Under the pieces are notes generated by a model that was not told the origin of the DNA, did no database searches, and saw only the letters and a program-made list of their open reading frames with translations. Shown one piece after another: positions 8,390 to 16,932 of a stretch of 61,738 nt of DNA (positions within the stretch are counted from its first letter, which is position 1; each line of letters starts with the position of its first letter). Made by a program: the position numbers and the translations under genes. Origin of the DNA: Gemmatimonadaceae bacterium (lineage in GTDB: Bacteria > Gemmatimonadota > Gemmatimonadetes > Gemmatimonadales > Gemmatimonadaceae); contig JADZAN010000004.1 of assembly GCA_020852815.1 (NCBI GenBank), positions 1 through 61,738 of the forward strand. The letters are read 5' to 3'.

Positions 8390-11300
8390 TTACGAAACGA
8401 CGTTCGGCTTGTTCCCCTTGATCTCCTCGGTGCTCGGCTTCAGCTCCTCCAGCCCCGCCGCGCGCAGGATCGCATTCAGCCGGGGCAGGTCGCGATCCAT
8501 CGACGCCTTGATCGCCTTGAGCTGCTTGTCCAGCTCCACCTTGAGGTCGCCGAACACCTGGTACGCCTGCTTGGTGGGGCGATACTCGCCCTGCCCCACG
8601 TAGCTGGCCACGCCGGCAATCTCGTTGTTGAGCCGGATGGGGAAGTTGAGCGGGTCCTGATTCGACTCGTTCTTGGTCTGGTAGACCTCCTGCTCGCCCG
8701 CGGTGATCTCCTTCATCATGCCGCCGGCGATCGACGTGAACTCCTTGGCCTGGTCGCCCGTGAGCTTCCCGGTGCGATCGTTCACGTTCCAGCGCATGTT
8801 GCGCACCATGCGCACGGCATTGTTTGCCTCCGTCGTCTTGTCGCGAATGGCGATCAGGAGGCGGAACTGCTCCTGGAGGTCGGCGTCGGTCGCGGTGCCG
8901 CGCGGGTCCTTCTTCACCAGGAAGCGCTGCACCTGGCTTTCGCCGCCCACGGTGAGCTTGACGGCGTAGGTGCCGGGAGGCGCAACGGGACCCGTGGTGC
9001 TGGCCGCCCACATGATCAGGTTGTCGAACGTGACGGCATCGGGATAGCGCAGGTTCCACGAGAAGGTGTTGAGCCCCGCGCGGTTGGCGACGCGCGGACG
9101 GCGCGCACCGCCGCCGAAGCCGCCGCCACCCGGGCCCCCCGGGCCGGCCGCCGCGCGCACGACACGCAACGCGCTGTCGCGCGACACGCCGGCGCGCACG
9201 AGCGAGTCGACGCGCGCGGCCCGCGCTTGCTCCTGACGGACCGAATCGGCGGCCGCGTCGGGGTCCATGTCGCTGGTGAACGACTGGATCACGTCACCCT
9301 TCGCGTCCGTGAAGTCGAGCGTGACCTTCTGGTTGGGCGACTTGAGCATGTAGTAGACGACCGCGCCCGACGCCGGGTTGGCGCCCACCGTGGCGCCGCC
9401 GCGTCCACCGCCGCCACCGCCACCCCCGCTCCACTGCGTCCGGTACGCATCGACCGGCTTGAAGAGGTGCGCCGCCTTCTGCGCAATGTCCGGCTGGTAC
9501 TGCCGCATCGCCGAGATGTCGTCCATCACCCAGAACGACCGCCCGTGCGTGGCCAGGATGACGTCGTTGTCCTTGATCGCGATGTCATGCACGGGAACGA
9601 ACGGCAGGTTCTTCTGCAGCCACTGCCAGTTCTGCCCGTCGTCGAACGAGACGTACACGCCGCGCTCGGTGCCGGCAAAGAGCAACCCGCGACGGACGGG
9701 ATCCTCGCGAATCGCGCGCGCGAAGTGATCGCCCTTGATCCCGTTGACGATCTTCGTCCACGTCCTGCCGTAGTCGGTCGTCTTGTACAGGATCGGCGTC
9801 TTGTCGCCTAACGCATACCGGTTGGCCGCGACGTACGCCGTCCCCGCCGCGTAACGCGACGGCTCGATGATCGAGATGCGCGTGAAGTCGCCAATGTCAC
9901 TCGGCGTCACGTTGTCCCACTTGACCCCGTTGTTGCGCGAGATCCAGATGTAGCCGTCGTCGGTCCCGGCCCACAACAGCCCGGGCGTCACCGGCGACTC
10001 ATCGAAGGCGAAGATGAGCCCGTACGTCTCGACGCCGGTCTGGTCCTTGGTGATCGGACCGCCCGACGGGCCCATCGTCCTGGGGTCACGACGCGCAAGT
10101 TCCGGCGACACCGCGGTCCACGACTCCCCTTCGTTGGTGGAACGGAACAGCTGCGACCCCGCCGCATACAGCACGTTGGGATTGTGGCGCGAGAAGACGA
10201 TCGGGAAGGTCCACTGGAAGCGGACCTTGATGTCTTCCGACGAATGCCCCATCGGGTTGCGCGGATAGACGGTCACGTCGCGCGTGAAGTCGGTCTCGCG
10301 ATCCTTGCGATCGAGGTTGCCGCCGTAGCAGCCGGCGAAGGTGACGTTCGGCTTGAGCGGGTGCGCCGCGATGTACCCCGATTCGCAGCCGCCGGCATCG
10401 TACCAGTCGGCAATCTCGATCGTCCCCTGCTTGCGCGAGGGGCCACAGAGCGTCGAGTTGTCCTGCTGCGCGCCGCAGATCTTGTACGGCCACTCGTTGG
10501 TGGTGGTCACGTGGTAGAACTGCGCGGTCGGGAACTCCTGGTCGGTCCACGTGCGCCCCGCGGTGAAGGTCACGTTGGCCCCGCCGTCGTTGCCCTGCAC
10601 CATCCGCTGATTGTCGTTAGGTGCGATCCACAGGTCGTGGTTGTCGCCATGCGGCGGGTTGATCGACACCGGGAACGTCTTCCCGCCGTCGTTGGAGCGG
10701 AAAAAGCCCACGTTGAGCCCGTAGACGATGTTCGTGTCCCTGGTGTCGGCGTAGATCTGCGAGTAGTACCAGGCGCGCTGCCGCAGCTTGCGCTCGCGGT
10801 TGATGTACGCCCACGTCGCGCCGCCATCACTCGACTTGTACACACCGCCCGAGTCGGCCTCGATCTGCGCCCACACCAGCCGCGGGTTCACCGGCGACAC
10901 GGCGAGCCCCACCTTCCCGATGAGTCCCTGCGGGAGCCCCTTCGACTCCTTCACCAGGTTGGTCCAGCTCGCGCCGCCATCGGTCGTCTTGTAGATCCCC
11001 GAATGCACACCGCCCGACGACATCCCCCACGGCGAGCGCCACGCCTGCCACATCGCGACGTACAGCACCTCGGGGTTTGTCACGTCCATCGCGATGTCGA
11101 TCACGCCCGCCGAGTCGCTGGTGAAGAAGATCTTGTTGAACGTCTTCCCGCCATCGGTGGTCTTGTACACACCGCGATTGGGCGTCGCCTTGAACACGTC
11201 CCCAAACACGCCGATGTAGGCGACGCTGGGGTTGGTGGGATGGATGCGGATGGTGGAGATGTGCTCGTCGCGGAAGCCAAGCATCTGCCAGGTGCGCCCA

Positions 11301-11788
11301 CCGTCCGACGTCTTCCACAGGCCATCGCCGTGCGACGTGTTGCCGCGGATGTCGGTCTCGCCGCCGCCCACCCAGACCACGTCGGGGTTGAGCGGGTCAA
11401 CGGTGATGGCGCCAATCGTCCCGCCAAAATAGCGGTCGGTCACCGCCTGCCAGTTCATCCCGGCATCGGTGGTCTTGTAGACCCCGCCACCGGTGGTCCC
11501 CATCCAGTACTCGAGCGGGCGTTGCGCCGAACCGGCGACAGCAACCGACCGCCCACCGCGCGCCGGTCCAATCTCGCGCCAGCGCAGTGCGGAGAAGAGC
11601 GACGTGTCGACCACCATGGGCGCCGTGGGAGCGGGAGCAACCTGCGCGCGCACGCCGGCCGGTCGCGCCTGCGCGACGAGCGGCGCCGATCCCGCGGCAA
11701 GCGCTACGGCCGCGACGGCGGCAACAACGGCGACCACAATCGATGCGTCGCGCCATCGACTGCCCGAGCTGTGAACGGACGAAGACAT
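8390..11788 (-). CDS. Secreted Asp-box (BNR/VPS10-like) beta-propeller protein
   Basis: 1132 residues with a signal peptide (about 1-40; hydrophobic VVAVVAAVAAVALAAG, then APLVAQA). The next 750 residues carry many Asp-box/sortilin-type blades, readable as KTTDAGMNW, KTSDGGRTW, KTTDGGKTF, KTTDGGASW and RSNDGGKTF. These motifs form beta-hairpin turns in propellers of sialidases, sortilins and related glycosidase-annotated proteins. A disordered Gly-rich stretch (GGGGGGGGRGG) leads to a C-terminal helical/beta part with a second Gly-rich patch. No catalytic sialidase signature is evident. Exported and probably surface or periplasmic; ligand unknown. It stands alone between convergent and divergent neighbours. 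A second, unrelated-context Asp-box protein lies in the tail cluster at 50212-53829. Confidence 0.85.
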   Translation of the reverse strand: MSSSVHSSGSRWRDASIVVAVVAAVAAVALAAGSAPLVAQARPAGVRAQVAPAPTAPMVVDTSLFSALRWREIGPARGGRSVAVAGSAQRPLEYWMGTTGGGVYKTTDAGMNWQAVTDRYFGGTIGAITVDPLNPDVVWVGGGETDIRGNTSHGDGLWKTSDGGRTWQMLGFRDEHISTIRIHPTNPSVAYIGVFGDVFKATPNRGVYKTTDGGKTFNKIFFTSDSAGVIDIAMDVTNPEVLYVAMWQAWRSPWGMSSGGVHSGIYKTTDGGASWTNLVKESKGLPQGLIGKVGLAVSPVNPRLVWAQIEADSGGVYKSSDGGATWAYINRERKLRQRAWYYSQIYADTRDTNIVYGLNVGFFRSNDGGKTFPVSINPPHGDNHDLWIAPNDNQRMVQGNDGGANVTFTAGRTWTDQEFPTAQFYHVTTTNEWPYKICGAQQDNSTLCGPSRKQGTIEIADWYDAGGCESGYIAAHPLKPNVTFAGCYGGNLDRKDRETDFTRDVTVYPRNPMGHSSEDIKVRFQWTFPIVFSRHNPNVLYAAGSQLFRSTNEGESWTAVSPELARRDPRTMGPSGGPITKDQTGVETYGLIFAFDESPVTPGLLWAGTDDGYIWISRNNGVKWDNVTPSDIGDFTRISIIEPSRYAAGTAYVAANRYALGDKTPILYKTTDYGRTWTKIVNGIKGDHFARAIREDPVRRGLLFAGTERGVYVSFDDGQNWQWLQKNLPFVPVHDIAIKDNDVILATHGRSFWVMDDISAMRQYQPDIAQKAAHLFKPVDAYRTQWSGGGGGGGGRGGATVGANPASGAVVYYMLKSPNQKVTLDFTDAKGDVIQSFTSDMDPDAAADSVRQEQARAARVDSLVRAGVSRDSALRVVRAAAGPGGPGGGGFGGGARRPRVANRAGLNTFSWNLRYPDAVTFDNLIMWAASTTGPVAPPGTYAVKLTVGGESQVQRFLVKKDPRGTATDADLQEQFRLLIAIRDKTTEANNAVRMVRNMRWNVNDRTGKLTGDQAKEFTSIAGGMMKEITAGEQEVYQTKNESNQDPLNFPIRLNNEIAGVASYVGQGEYRPTKQAYQVFGDLKVELDKQLKAIKASMDRDLPRLNAILRAAGLEELKPSTEEIKGNKPNVVS

Positions 11789-12056
11789 CGGACCCTGGGG
11801 GTTGGGGTTGGATTGATGATGCGGATTCTATCGATGCTGGAAGCACTACGCAGCGGCGGGGCGCGACGTTCTTCTGCATACAGTCGCGCAACGTGAATCC
11901 TGACAATTGCATGAACGCGCATTCGCGACTCCCGCTGGCACGACAATCGGTACGGAACGCAACCGAATGATCACGCGGCGCCAAGGCCCACGCGCCAGCG
12001 TGCAGGATGCTGTCCCCACCTCACCCTTGCGCCCTCGGCCGAGCCGAGCAGATCGT

Positions 12057-12614
12057 ATGTCCATGCCTGCCGCGCTGGATCGGTATTACACGAGGGAGGA
12101 AGTGCTCGCCTTCCCCGACGACGGGAACCGGTACGAGCTCGTGCATGGGGAGCTGCTGGTGAGCCCGGCGCCACGGACTCGGCATCAGCGCGTGGTCGGG
12201 CGGCTGCACTTCGCGCTGATGCAGTTTGTCGAGGAGCACCACGCCGGCGAGGTACTCATGTCTCCCGCCGACATCTCGTGGGGCGGGCTCCCCGATGTGC
12301 TCGTCCAGCCGGATCTCTTCGTCGTTCCGTCGCGCTTTGGGCGCGTGCGAGAGTGGATCGAGATCCAGCAGCTCTCGCTCGTCATCGAGGTCCTGAGCCC
12401 CACCACCGCGCGCTACGACCGTTTCACCAAGCGCCGCCTGTACCAGGAACGGCGCGTCCCCCTGTACTGGCTCATCGATGTGGAGCAGCGCCGCGCCGAG
12501 GCCTGGACGCCCGATGCGACCTTCCCCCAGATGGAGGAGCGCGTGCTGTCGTGGCAGCCGGCGGCGGGAGCGACGCCGTTCAGCATCGACCTCGCGACGC
12601 TGTTCGAGGAATAG
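12057..12614 (+). CDS. Uma2 family (PD-(D/E)XK nuclease-like) protein
   Basis: 185 residues from the ATG at 12057 (another ATG at 12063). Uma2/DUF820 features are visible: Y-T-REEVLAFPDDGNRYELVHGEL at the N-terminus, then PDVLVQPDLFVV, LVIEVLSPTTARYDRFTKR and YWLIDVEQRRAEAW. The E-x-V/D...PD...EV pattern is the degenerate restriction-endonuclease fold core. Proteins of this family are abundant in cyanobacteria and some soil bacteria, often in many copies, with no settled function. It is a single gene, divergent from the propeller gene, with 268 bases between their starts. Confidence 0.88.
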   Translation: MSMPAALDRYYTREEVLAFPDDGNRYELVHGELLVSPAPRTRHQRVVGRLHFALMQFVEEHHAGEVLMSPADISWGGLPDVLVQPDLFVVPSRFGRVREWIEIQQLSLVIEVLSPTTARYDRFTKRRLYQERRVPLYWLIDVEQRRAEAWTPDATFPQMEERVLSWQPAAGATPFSIDLATLFEE

Positions 12615-12714
12615 CGACCTCCGACCGGCGCCTCGATGACCGTTGGCGCCGAGCTCTTGCGCAAAGGGAGTTGTGCCTTCGCACGACCGTCCCATCCCTT
12701 CGCAGGAGTCCAAC

Positions 12715-13314
12715 ATGCCAAGCGTTGTCGCCCGCCTCATTCCCCGCGCGCCGCGAGCGCGCCTCGCCCTCGTCGTTGCTGTGCTGTCGGCGACGTCTAT
12801 TGTCGCCCTTCCCTCATCAGCCGCAGCGCAGGGCAAGGAAGCGGGGAGTTCGATCTTCTCGCCCGGCTATATGGATCTGGGGCCCACGGTGGGGCTGGGT
12901 GGGATTGGTGAAGCGGGGATGGCCTTTGGCGGGCGCTTCGAGCGCGCTATCAAGCGCCTCCCCGATCTCGGCAACGGCACCATTGGCATCCAGGCCAGCG
13001 TCGACATCTGGAACTACAACAATCGCTACGTCGGGACCGACTACGACTTCCGCTATCTCAACATCGGCGTCACCGCCAACTACCACTTCGACGTGAAGAG
13101 CAACCCCAAGCTCGATCCCTTTTTCGGGCTGGGGTTGGGGAACAGCAGTGTGAGCACGGACTGGGCGGGCGACTACTCCAGCGGCATCTATTTCATTGGG
13201 CGGGCGGGGCTGCGCTACTTCATGAAGCCGCGTCTCGCGCTGTACGGCGATGTGGGGGCGGGGGCGTCGACGCTGAACGTTGGCGTGACGTTCGGGCTGG
13301 GGGGCGGGAAGTAG
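12715..13314 (+). CDS. Small outer-membrane beta-barrel-like protein
   Basis: 199 residues; AGGAG seven to eight bases upstream fixes the ATG at 12715. A signal peptide (about 1-38, RLALVVAVLSATSIVALPSSAAAQG) is followed by alternating hydrophobic/polar strands with many glycines and aromatic residues (IGIQASVDIWNYNNRYVG, YLNIGVTANYHFDVK, YFIGRAGLRYFMKPRLALY). The chain ends in a strand, LNVGVTFGLGGGK, rather than the classic terminal aromatic residue. It resembles OmpW/OmpA-barrel-type small porins. Function unknown. The stop is followed by a G-rich tract and hairpin. Confidence 0.7.
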   Translation: MPSVVARLIPRAPRARLALVVAVLSATSIVALPSSAAAQGKEAGSSIFSPGYMDLGPTVGLGGIGEAGMAFGGRFERAIKRLPDLGNGTIGIQASVDIWNYNNRYVGTDYDFRYLNIGVTANYHFDVKSNPKLDPFFGLGLGNSSVSTDWAGDYSSGIYFIGRAGLRYFMKPRLALYGDVGAGASTLNVGVTFGLGGGK

Positions 13315-13336
13315 CGTCGGCGCGGCGGCGGCGTCC

Positions 13337-13377
13337 GGGGTGGGGGGTGGGGGGTGGGGTGCGCACGGTGGCACCCC
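13337..13377 (+). terminator. G-quadruplex motif overlapping a terminator-like hairpin
   Basis: Between convergent stop codons (13314 and 13397) lie four G-runs separated by single T: GGGG (13337-13340), GGGGGG (13342-13347), GGGGGG (13349-13354) and GGGG (13356-13359). The last run is also the 5' arm of a seven-base stem, GGGGTGC (13356-13362) with GCACCCC (13371-13377). In the plus-strand transcript the two structures would compete. Confidence 0.55.
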
Positions 13378-13396
13378 GGGCGCGCGTCGTCGGCCT

Positions 13397-16099
13397 TCAC
13401 TTGGTGGGCTTGGGGAGGAACTGTTCGCGCTCGGCGCGCCACTTCACCGCCTCGTCGTGCCGCCCTAACGAGTCGAGCGCCAGCGACAGGTCGAGGCGGG
13501 CCGCCTGCAGGAAGCTCACGTTAGGCGCGGTGATCTTCTTCACGATGCCGTAGCCGCGCTCGGTCTCGGGAATGGCCTCGCGAAAGCGCCCGCTGCGCAA
13601 CAGGACGCGCCCCAACTTGATGTAGCCGATCCCCGTGTTGAGGTGATCGGGCCCCTGCGAGGCGATGTAGTGTTCCAGTGCCTGCCGGTACATCGGCTCC
13701 GCCAGCGCGTACTTCTTCTGGTAGAGGTACGCATCGGCCATGTTGGCGGTGGCCACGCCGGTGCGGAAGTTCATCCCCGGATAGGTGCGAGCGTAGATGT
13801 CGCGCACGCGAGTAAAGATCGTCACCGCGTCGTCGTAGCGTTCCTGTCGCAGCGCCAGGTTCCCCAGTTCGTTGAGCGTGTTGGCAACGAACGGATGCGA
13901 CGGGCCAAAGACGCGCTCGCGGATGGCCAGCGCCTTCTCGAAGGGGACGCGGGCTTCGTCGTACCGGTTCTGGAGGAGGAGCGCACGCCCGAGGTAGGTG
14001 AGGTTGCCCGCGGTGCGAAAGTGCTCGCTTCCATAGAATGCGGTCGAGATGTCGAGCGCCTGGCGGAACAGCGATTCCGACGCCGCGTAGTTGCCACGTT
14101 CCTGCTCGGTGGCGCCGAGGTTCATGAGGTCCTCGGCCACGCGCGGGTGGCGTGCGCCAAAGAGCGTGCGCGTGAGCGCGAGCACCTGGCGATTGAGCGA
14201 GTCGGCGTTGTCGTAGTTGCCGGCGTAGAAGTGCGCGTTGGCCAGTTCGCCGAGTGCCTGATGCACCACGTTGGGCTCAGCGCGCGTCTGTCGCAGCGAC
14301 GTGACCAGCGAGTCGAGCGTGGCAATGGCGCGGGCGTGCTGACCGCGCTCGGTGAAGGCCCTGCCTAACGCCACGCGCGCCTCGACCACCGGATCGCGCA
14401 CCGTGACGCCATCGTCGGCGCCGGCGCCTTGGAGCGTGCGCAAGCCGTCGCCGATCAGGCGCTCGCCCTCGTCGTAGCGTGCCTGCGAGGTGCGCAGGTC
14501 GCCCAGGCGCACCATGGCGCGCGCGGCCTCCTCGCTGCGCGCGCCGGCAATGCGCTGCCACTGCGCGAGCCCCGTGGCCAGGAGCGAGTCGGCGCGATCG
14601 AGGACGCCCATCTGGGCATAGATCCCGCCCAACGTCTCGTACAGGTCGGCCTGCACGCGCGGTTCGAGGTCGAGGGCGCGGGCCTCGACCACCCCCTGAT
14701 CGAGCAGCGTCGCCACGCGCAGGCTTTCCGCGGGACCGGCCGCCTCGTCGCCCCCCTGGAAGAGCGTGGTGATGAAGCGCTGGATGCGTTGCGTGCGCAC
14801 CGACTCGGCGAGGGCGCGGTCGCGCGCCTGGGCCAGTCGAATCGTGTAGAACGTCGTGAGCGCGACAATCGCCACGACGGCGGCCGCGGCCACGGCGACG
14901 CCGCGCGCGTTGCGCCTGACGAAGGTGGCCGCGCGATAGCCGAGCGAGTCGCCGCGCGCGTCGAGCGGCTCACCGGCCAGGAAGTGATCGAGATCGCGCA
15001 GGAAGGCGTCGATGGAGCGATAGCGCCGCGACGGATCCTTGTGCATCGCGGTGAGGACGAGAACGTCGAGATCGTCCCATTCGGAGTCGCGCGCCTCCAC
15101 CGGCGGGAGCGGCTGCGCCGCGGCGGTGTGGCCGCGTTCCTTGCCGTGCACATTCAGGCGGGCGCGCGCCGAGGGGCGCAGGGGATCGGAGGCCGTGATC
15201 AGCGCCTCTGCCTCACGCGGGGTGCGCCCCGCGAGGTCGAACGGGAGCACGCCCGTCAGGAGTTCGTACAGCAGGACGCCCACCGAGTAGACGTCGGTCT
15301 GCACGCCGACGCGCATCCCTTGCACCTGCTCGGGCGCCGCGTAGGCCGGGGTCATGAGGCGCAGCCCCGTGCGCGTCACATCGTCGGGCGTATCGCCCGG
15401 CTCCAGTTGCTTGGCGATCCCGAAGTCGACGAGCTTCACCGTCCCGTCGACGCGTACGAGGATGTTGGACGGCTTGAGGTCGCGATGGATGACGAGCTGC
15501 TGGTGGGCGTGCAGCACTGCCTCGGCGACGGCGCGCAGCAACCGCAATCGCTCGCGCAGCGGGAGCCGGTGCTGCGCACAGTGGTCGGTGAGCGTCGTCC
15601 CCTCGACGAACTCCATCGCGATCCACGGCGTCCCGTCGGGGAGCGCGCCGGCGTCGTAGAGGTGGGCAATGGCGGGGTGGTGGAGCTGCGCGAGCGTGCG
15701 TTGTTCGGCGACGAAGCGCTCGCGCCGCGCGGGGGATGCCCAGGCGTCGCGCAGGAGTTTCACGGCGGCGTCGCTCCCCAGGTCGTCGCGGCGGGCGAGA
15801 TAGACCACGCCCATCCCCCCTTCCCCAAGCATCCGCAGCAGACGATAAGGGCCGCAACGGATGTCGGGGACGCGCGACGCCGAGTCGGCGCCGCCGATCA
15901 CGGAATGGACGACGTGCGCGACGTCGGCGTCGAGGAGCGTCCGGTTCTGGGCATCGGACGCCACCAGGCGCTCGACTTCGGCTCGCAGCGTGTCGTCGCC
16001 GCGACAGTCCTCGTCGAGGACTCGCTGCCGCTCCTCGGGGGCGAGGTCGGCAACGCGATGAAAGAGGTCCTGGACCACCTGCCAGCGCTCAGCGTCCAT
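13397..16099 (-). CDS. Serine/threonine protein kinase with TPR repeats, partner of ECF sigma factor
   Basis: 900 residues from the ATG at 16099, preceded by GGGAGGG. Residues 1-80 form a small helical leader (ERWQVVQDLFHRVADL) typical of kinases encoded next to ECF sigma factors. The kinase domain spans about 84-350: LGEGGMGVVY, Lys114 in AVKLL, HRDLKPSN (Asp207), DFGIAK (Asp225). A membrane segment (VAVAAAAVVAIVALTTFY) sits near residue 400. The remaining 480 residues carry TPR-like repeats (for example DLMNLGATEQERGNYAASES and TLNELGNLALRQERYDDA). It starts 26 bases after the sigma gene stop. It is the same architecture as the partial kinase at the window start. Confidence 0.93.
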   Translation of the reverse strand: MDAERWQVVQDLFHRVADLAPEERQRVLDEDCRGDDTLRAEVERLVASDAQNRTLLDADVAHVVHSVIGGADSASRVPDIRCGPYRLLRMLGEGGMGVVYLARRDDLGSDAAVKLLRDAWASPARRERFVAEQRTLAQLHHPAIAHLYDAGALPDGTPWIAMEFVEGTTLTDHCAQHRLPLRERLRLLRAVAEAVLHAHQQLVIHRDLKPSNILVRVDGTVKLVDFGIAKQLEPGDTPDDVTRTGLRLMTPAYAAPEQVQGMRVGVQTDVYSVGVLLYELLTGVLPFDLAGRTPREAEALITASDPLRPSARARLNVHGKERGHTAAAQPLPPVEARDSEWDDLDVLVLTAMHKDPSRRYRSIDAFLRDLDHFLAGEPLDARGDSLGYRAATFVRRNARGVAVAAAAVVAIVALTTFYTIRLAQARDRALAESVRTQRIQRFITTLFQGGDEAAGPAESLRVATLLDQGVVEARALDLEPRVQADLYETLGGIYAQMGVLDRADSLLATGLAQWQRIAGARSEEAARAMVRLGDLRTSQARYDEGERLIGDGLRTLQGAGADDGVTVRDPVVEARVALGRAFTERGQHARAIATLDSLVTSLRQTRAEPNVVHQALGELANAHFYAGNYDNADSLNRQVLALTRTLFGARHPRVAEDLMNLGATEQERGNYAASESLFRQALDISTAFYGSEHFRTAGNLTYLGRALLLQNRYDEARVPFEKALAIRERVFGPSHPFVANTLNELGNLALRQERYDDAVTIFTRVRDIYARTYPGMNFRTGVATANMADAYLYQKKYALAEPMYRQALEHYIASQGPDHLNTGIGYIKLGRVLLRSGRFREAIPETERGYGIVKKITAPNVSFLQAARLDLSLALDSLGRHDEAVKWRAEREQFLPKPTK

Positions 16100-16125
16100 T
16101 GTCCCTCCCGCGCCGCGGCCGGCGC

Positions 16126-16734
16126 CTAACGACCAGAGCGGAGTTCGGTGGCCAGCCAGGCGCGCGCGGTGCGCCAGTCGCGCACGGCGGTGGCCTCGGA
16201 GATCTCGAGCAGCGCAGCCGCTTCCTTGAGTTCGAGTCCGCCAAAGAAGCGCGCCTCCACCAGCGTGGACTGCCGCGGGCTCAGCGTCGCCAGCCGGTCC
16301 AGCGCCTCGTCGAGCGCGAGGAGTTCGTCGGCAGCGGTCGGCATCACCCCGGCGGCGTCCATCGAATCCTCGAAGGTGACAAAGGCGCTGCCACCGCCGC
16401 GCTTCTCGGCCTTCCGCCGGCGAGCCGCCTCGATCAGCACTTGTCGCATGGCGCGGGCGGCGATGCGCCGGAAGTGCAGGCGAGACGTGCGCGCGACGTG
16501 CGGCGAGTCGGCGAGCTTGAGCCACGCCTCGTTCACCAGCGCCGTTGGACTCAGCGTCGCGCTGGGGTCTCCCTCACGAACGCGCGTGGCCAGCCGGCGC
16601 AGCTCTTCGTACGCCTCGCTGAAGACGGCATCGAGCGCCCGGCGATCCTCGTCCGAGACGACGCGAGTCGCCTCCGCCAAAGGGTCGGATGACGGCGACG
16701 GAGACGAACCGTCCGGGCGCTCTCGATCGATCAT
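16126..16734 (-). CDS. ECF sigma factor of the kinase-linked type
   Basis: 202 residues from the ATG at 16734. Region 2 is present but divergent (AYEELRRLATRV, then TALVNEAWLKLADS and HFRRIAARAMRQVLIEAARRR), as is usual in sigma factors linked to Ser/Thr kinases. Region 4 is clear: LATLSPRQSTLVEARFFGG followed by the helix-turn-helix LELKEAAALLEISEATAVRDW. In characterised systems of this kind the kinase phosphorylates or otherwise activates the sigma factor, so this pair is likely a two-gene signal-to-transcription switch; that role is inferred from adjacency. The stop codon falls inside a CGTTAGG word. Confidence 0.9.
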   Translation of the reverse strand: MIDRERPDGSSPSPSSDPLAEATRVVSDEDRRALDAVFSEAYEELRRLATRVREGDPSATLSPTALVNEAWLKLADSPHVARTSRLHFRRIAARAMRQVLIEAARRRKAEKRGGGSAFVTFEDSMDAAGVMPTAADELLALDEALDRLATLSPRQSTLVEARFFGGLELKEAAALLEISEATAVRDWRTARAWLATELRSGR

Positions 16735-16932
16735 CAGGGGGGCGAGACAGTGCGAGGCGGGGGGCGAGGTGTCGACGGCGCACGCGACGGTCAGGCGTCC
16801 ATGCCCGAAGCCCCAACCTCGCGTGGTGCCCAGTGGAACGCCAGAGGCCGGATGCAGCGCGTGATTGCTGGCAGCGCTGGTCTGCGCAATGGAGAGAGCC
16901 CTCCCGCCCGTCCCCCCGCTCTCGCCGCCGCC

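Noticed and set aside
8390-11788. Glycosyl hydrolase or sialidase assignment
   Set aside because: Asp-boxes define a propeller fold only; I see no catalytic signature, so I keep a structural name.
14429-16129. A 566-residue plus-strand frame opposite the TPR kinase
   Set aside because: Shadow frame; the kinase motifs on the minus strand are complete.
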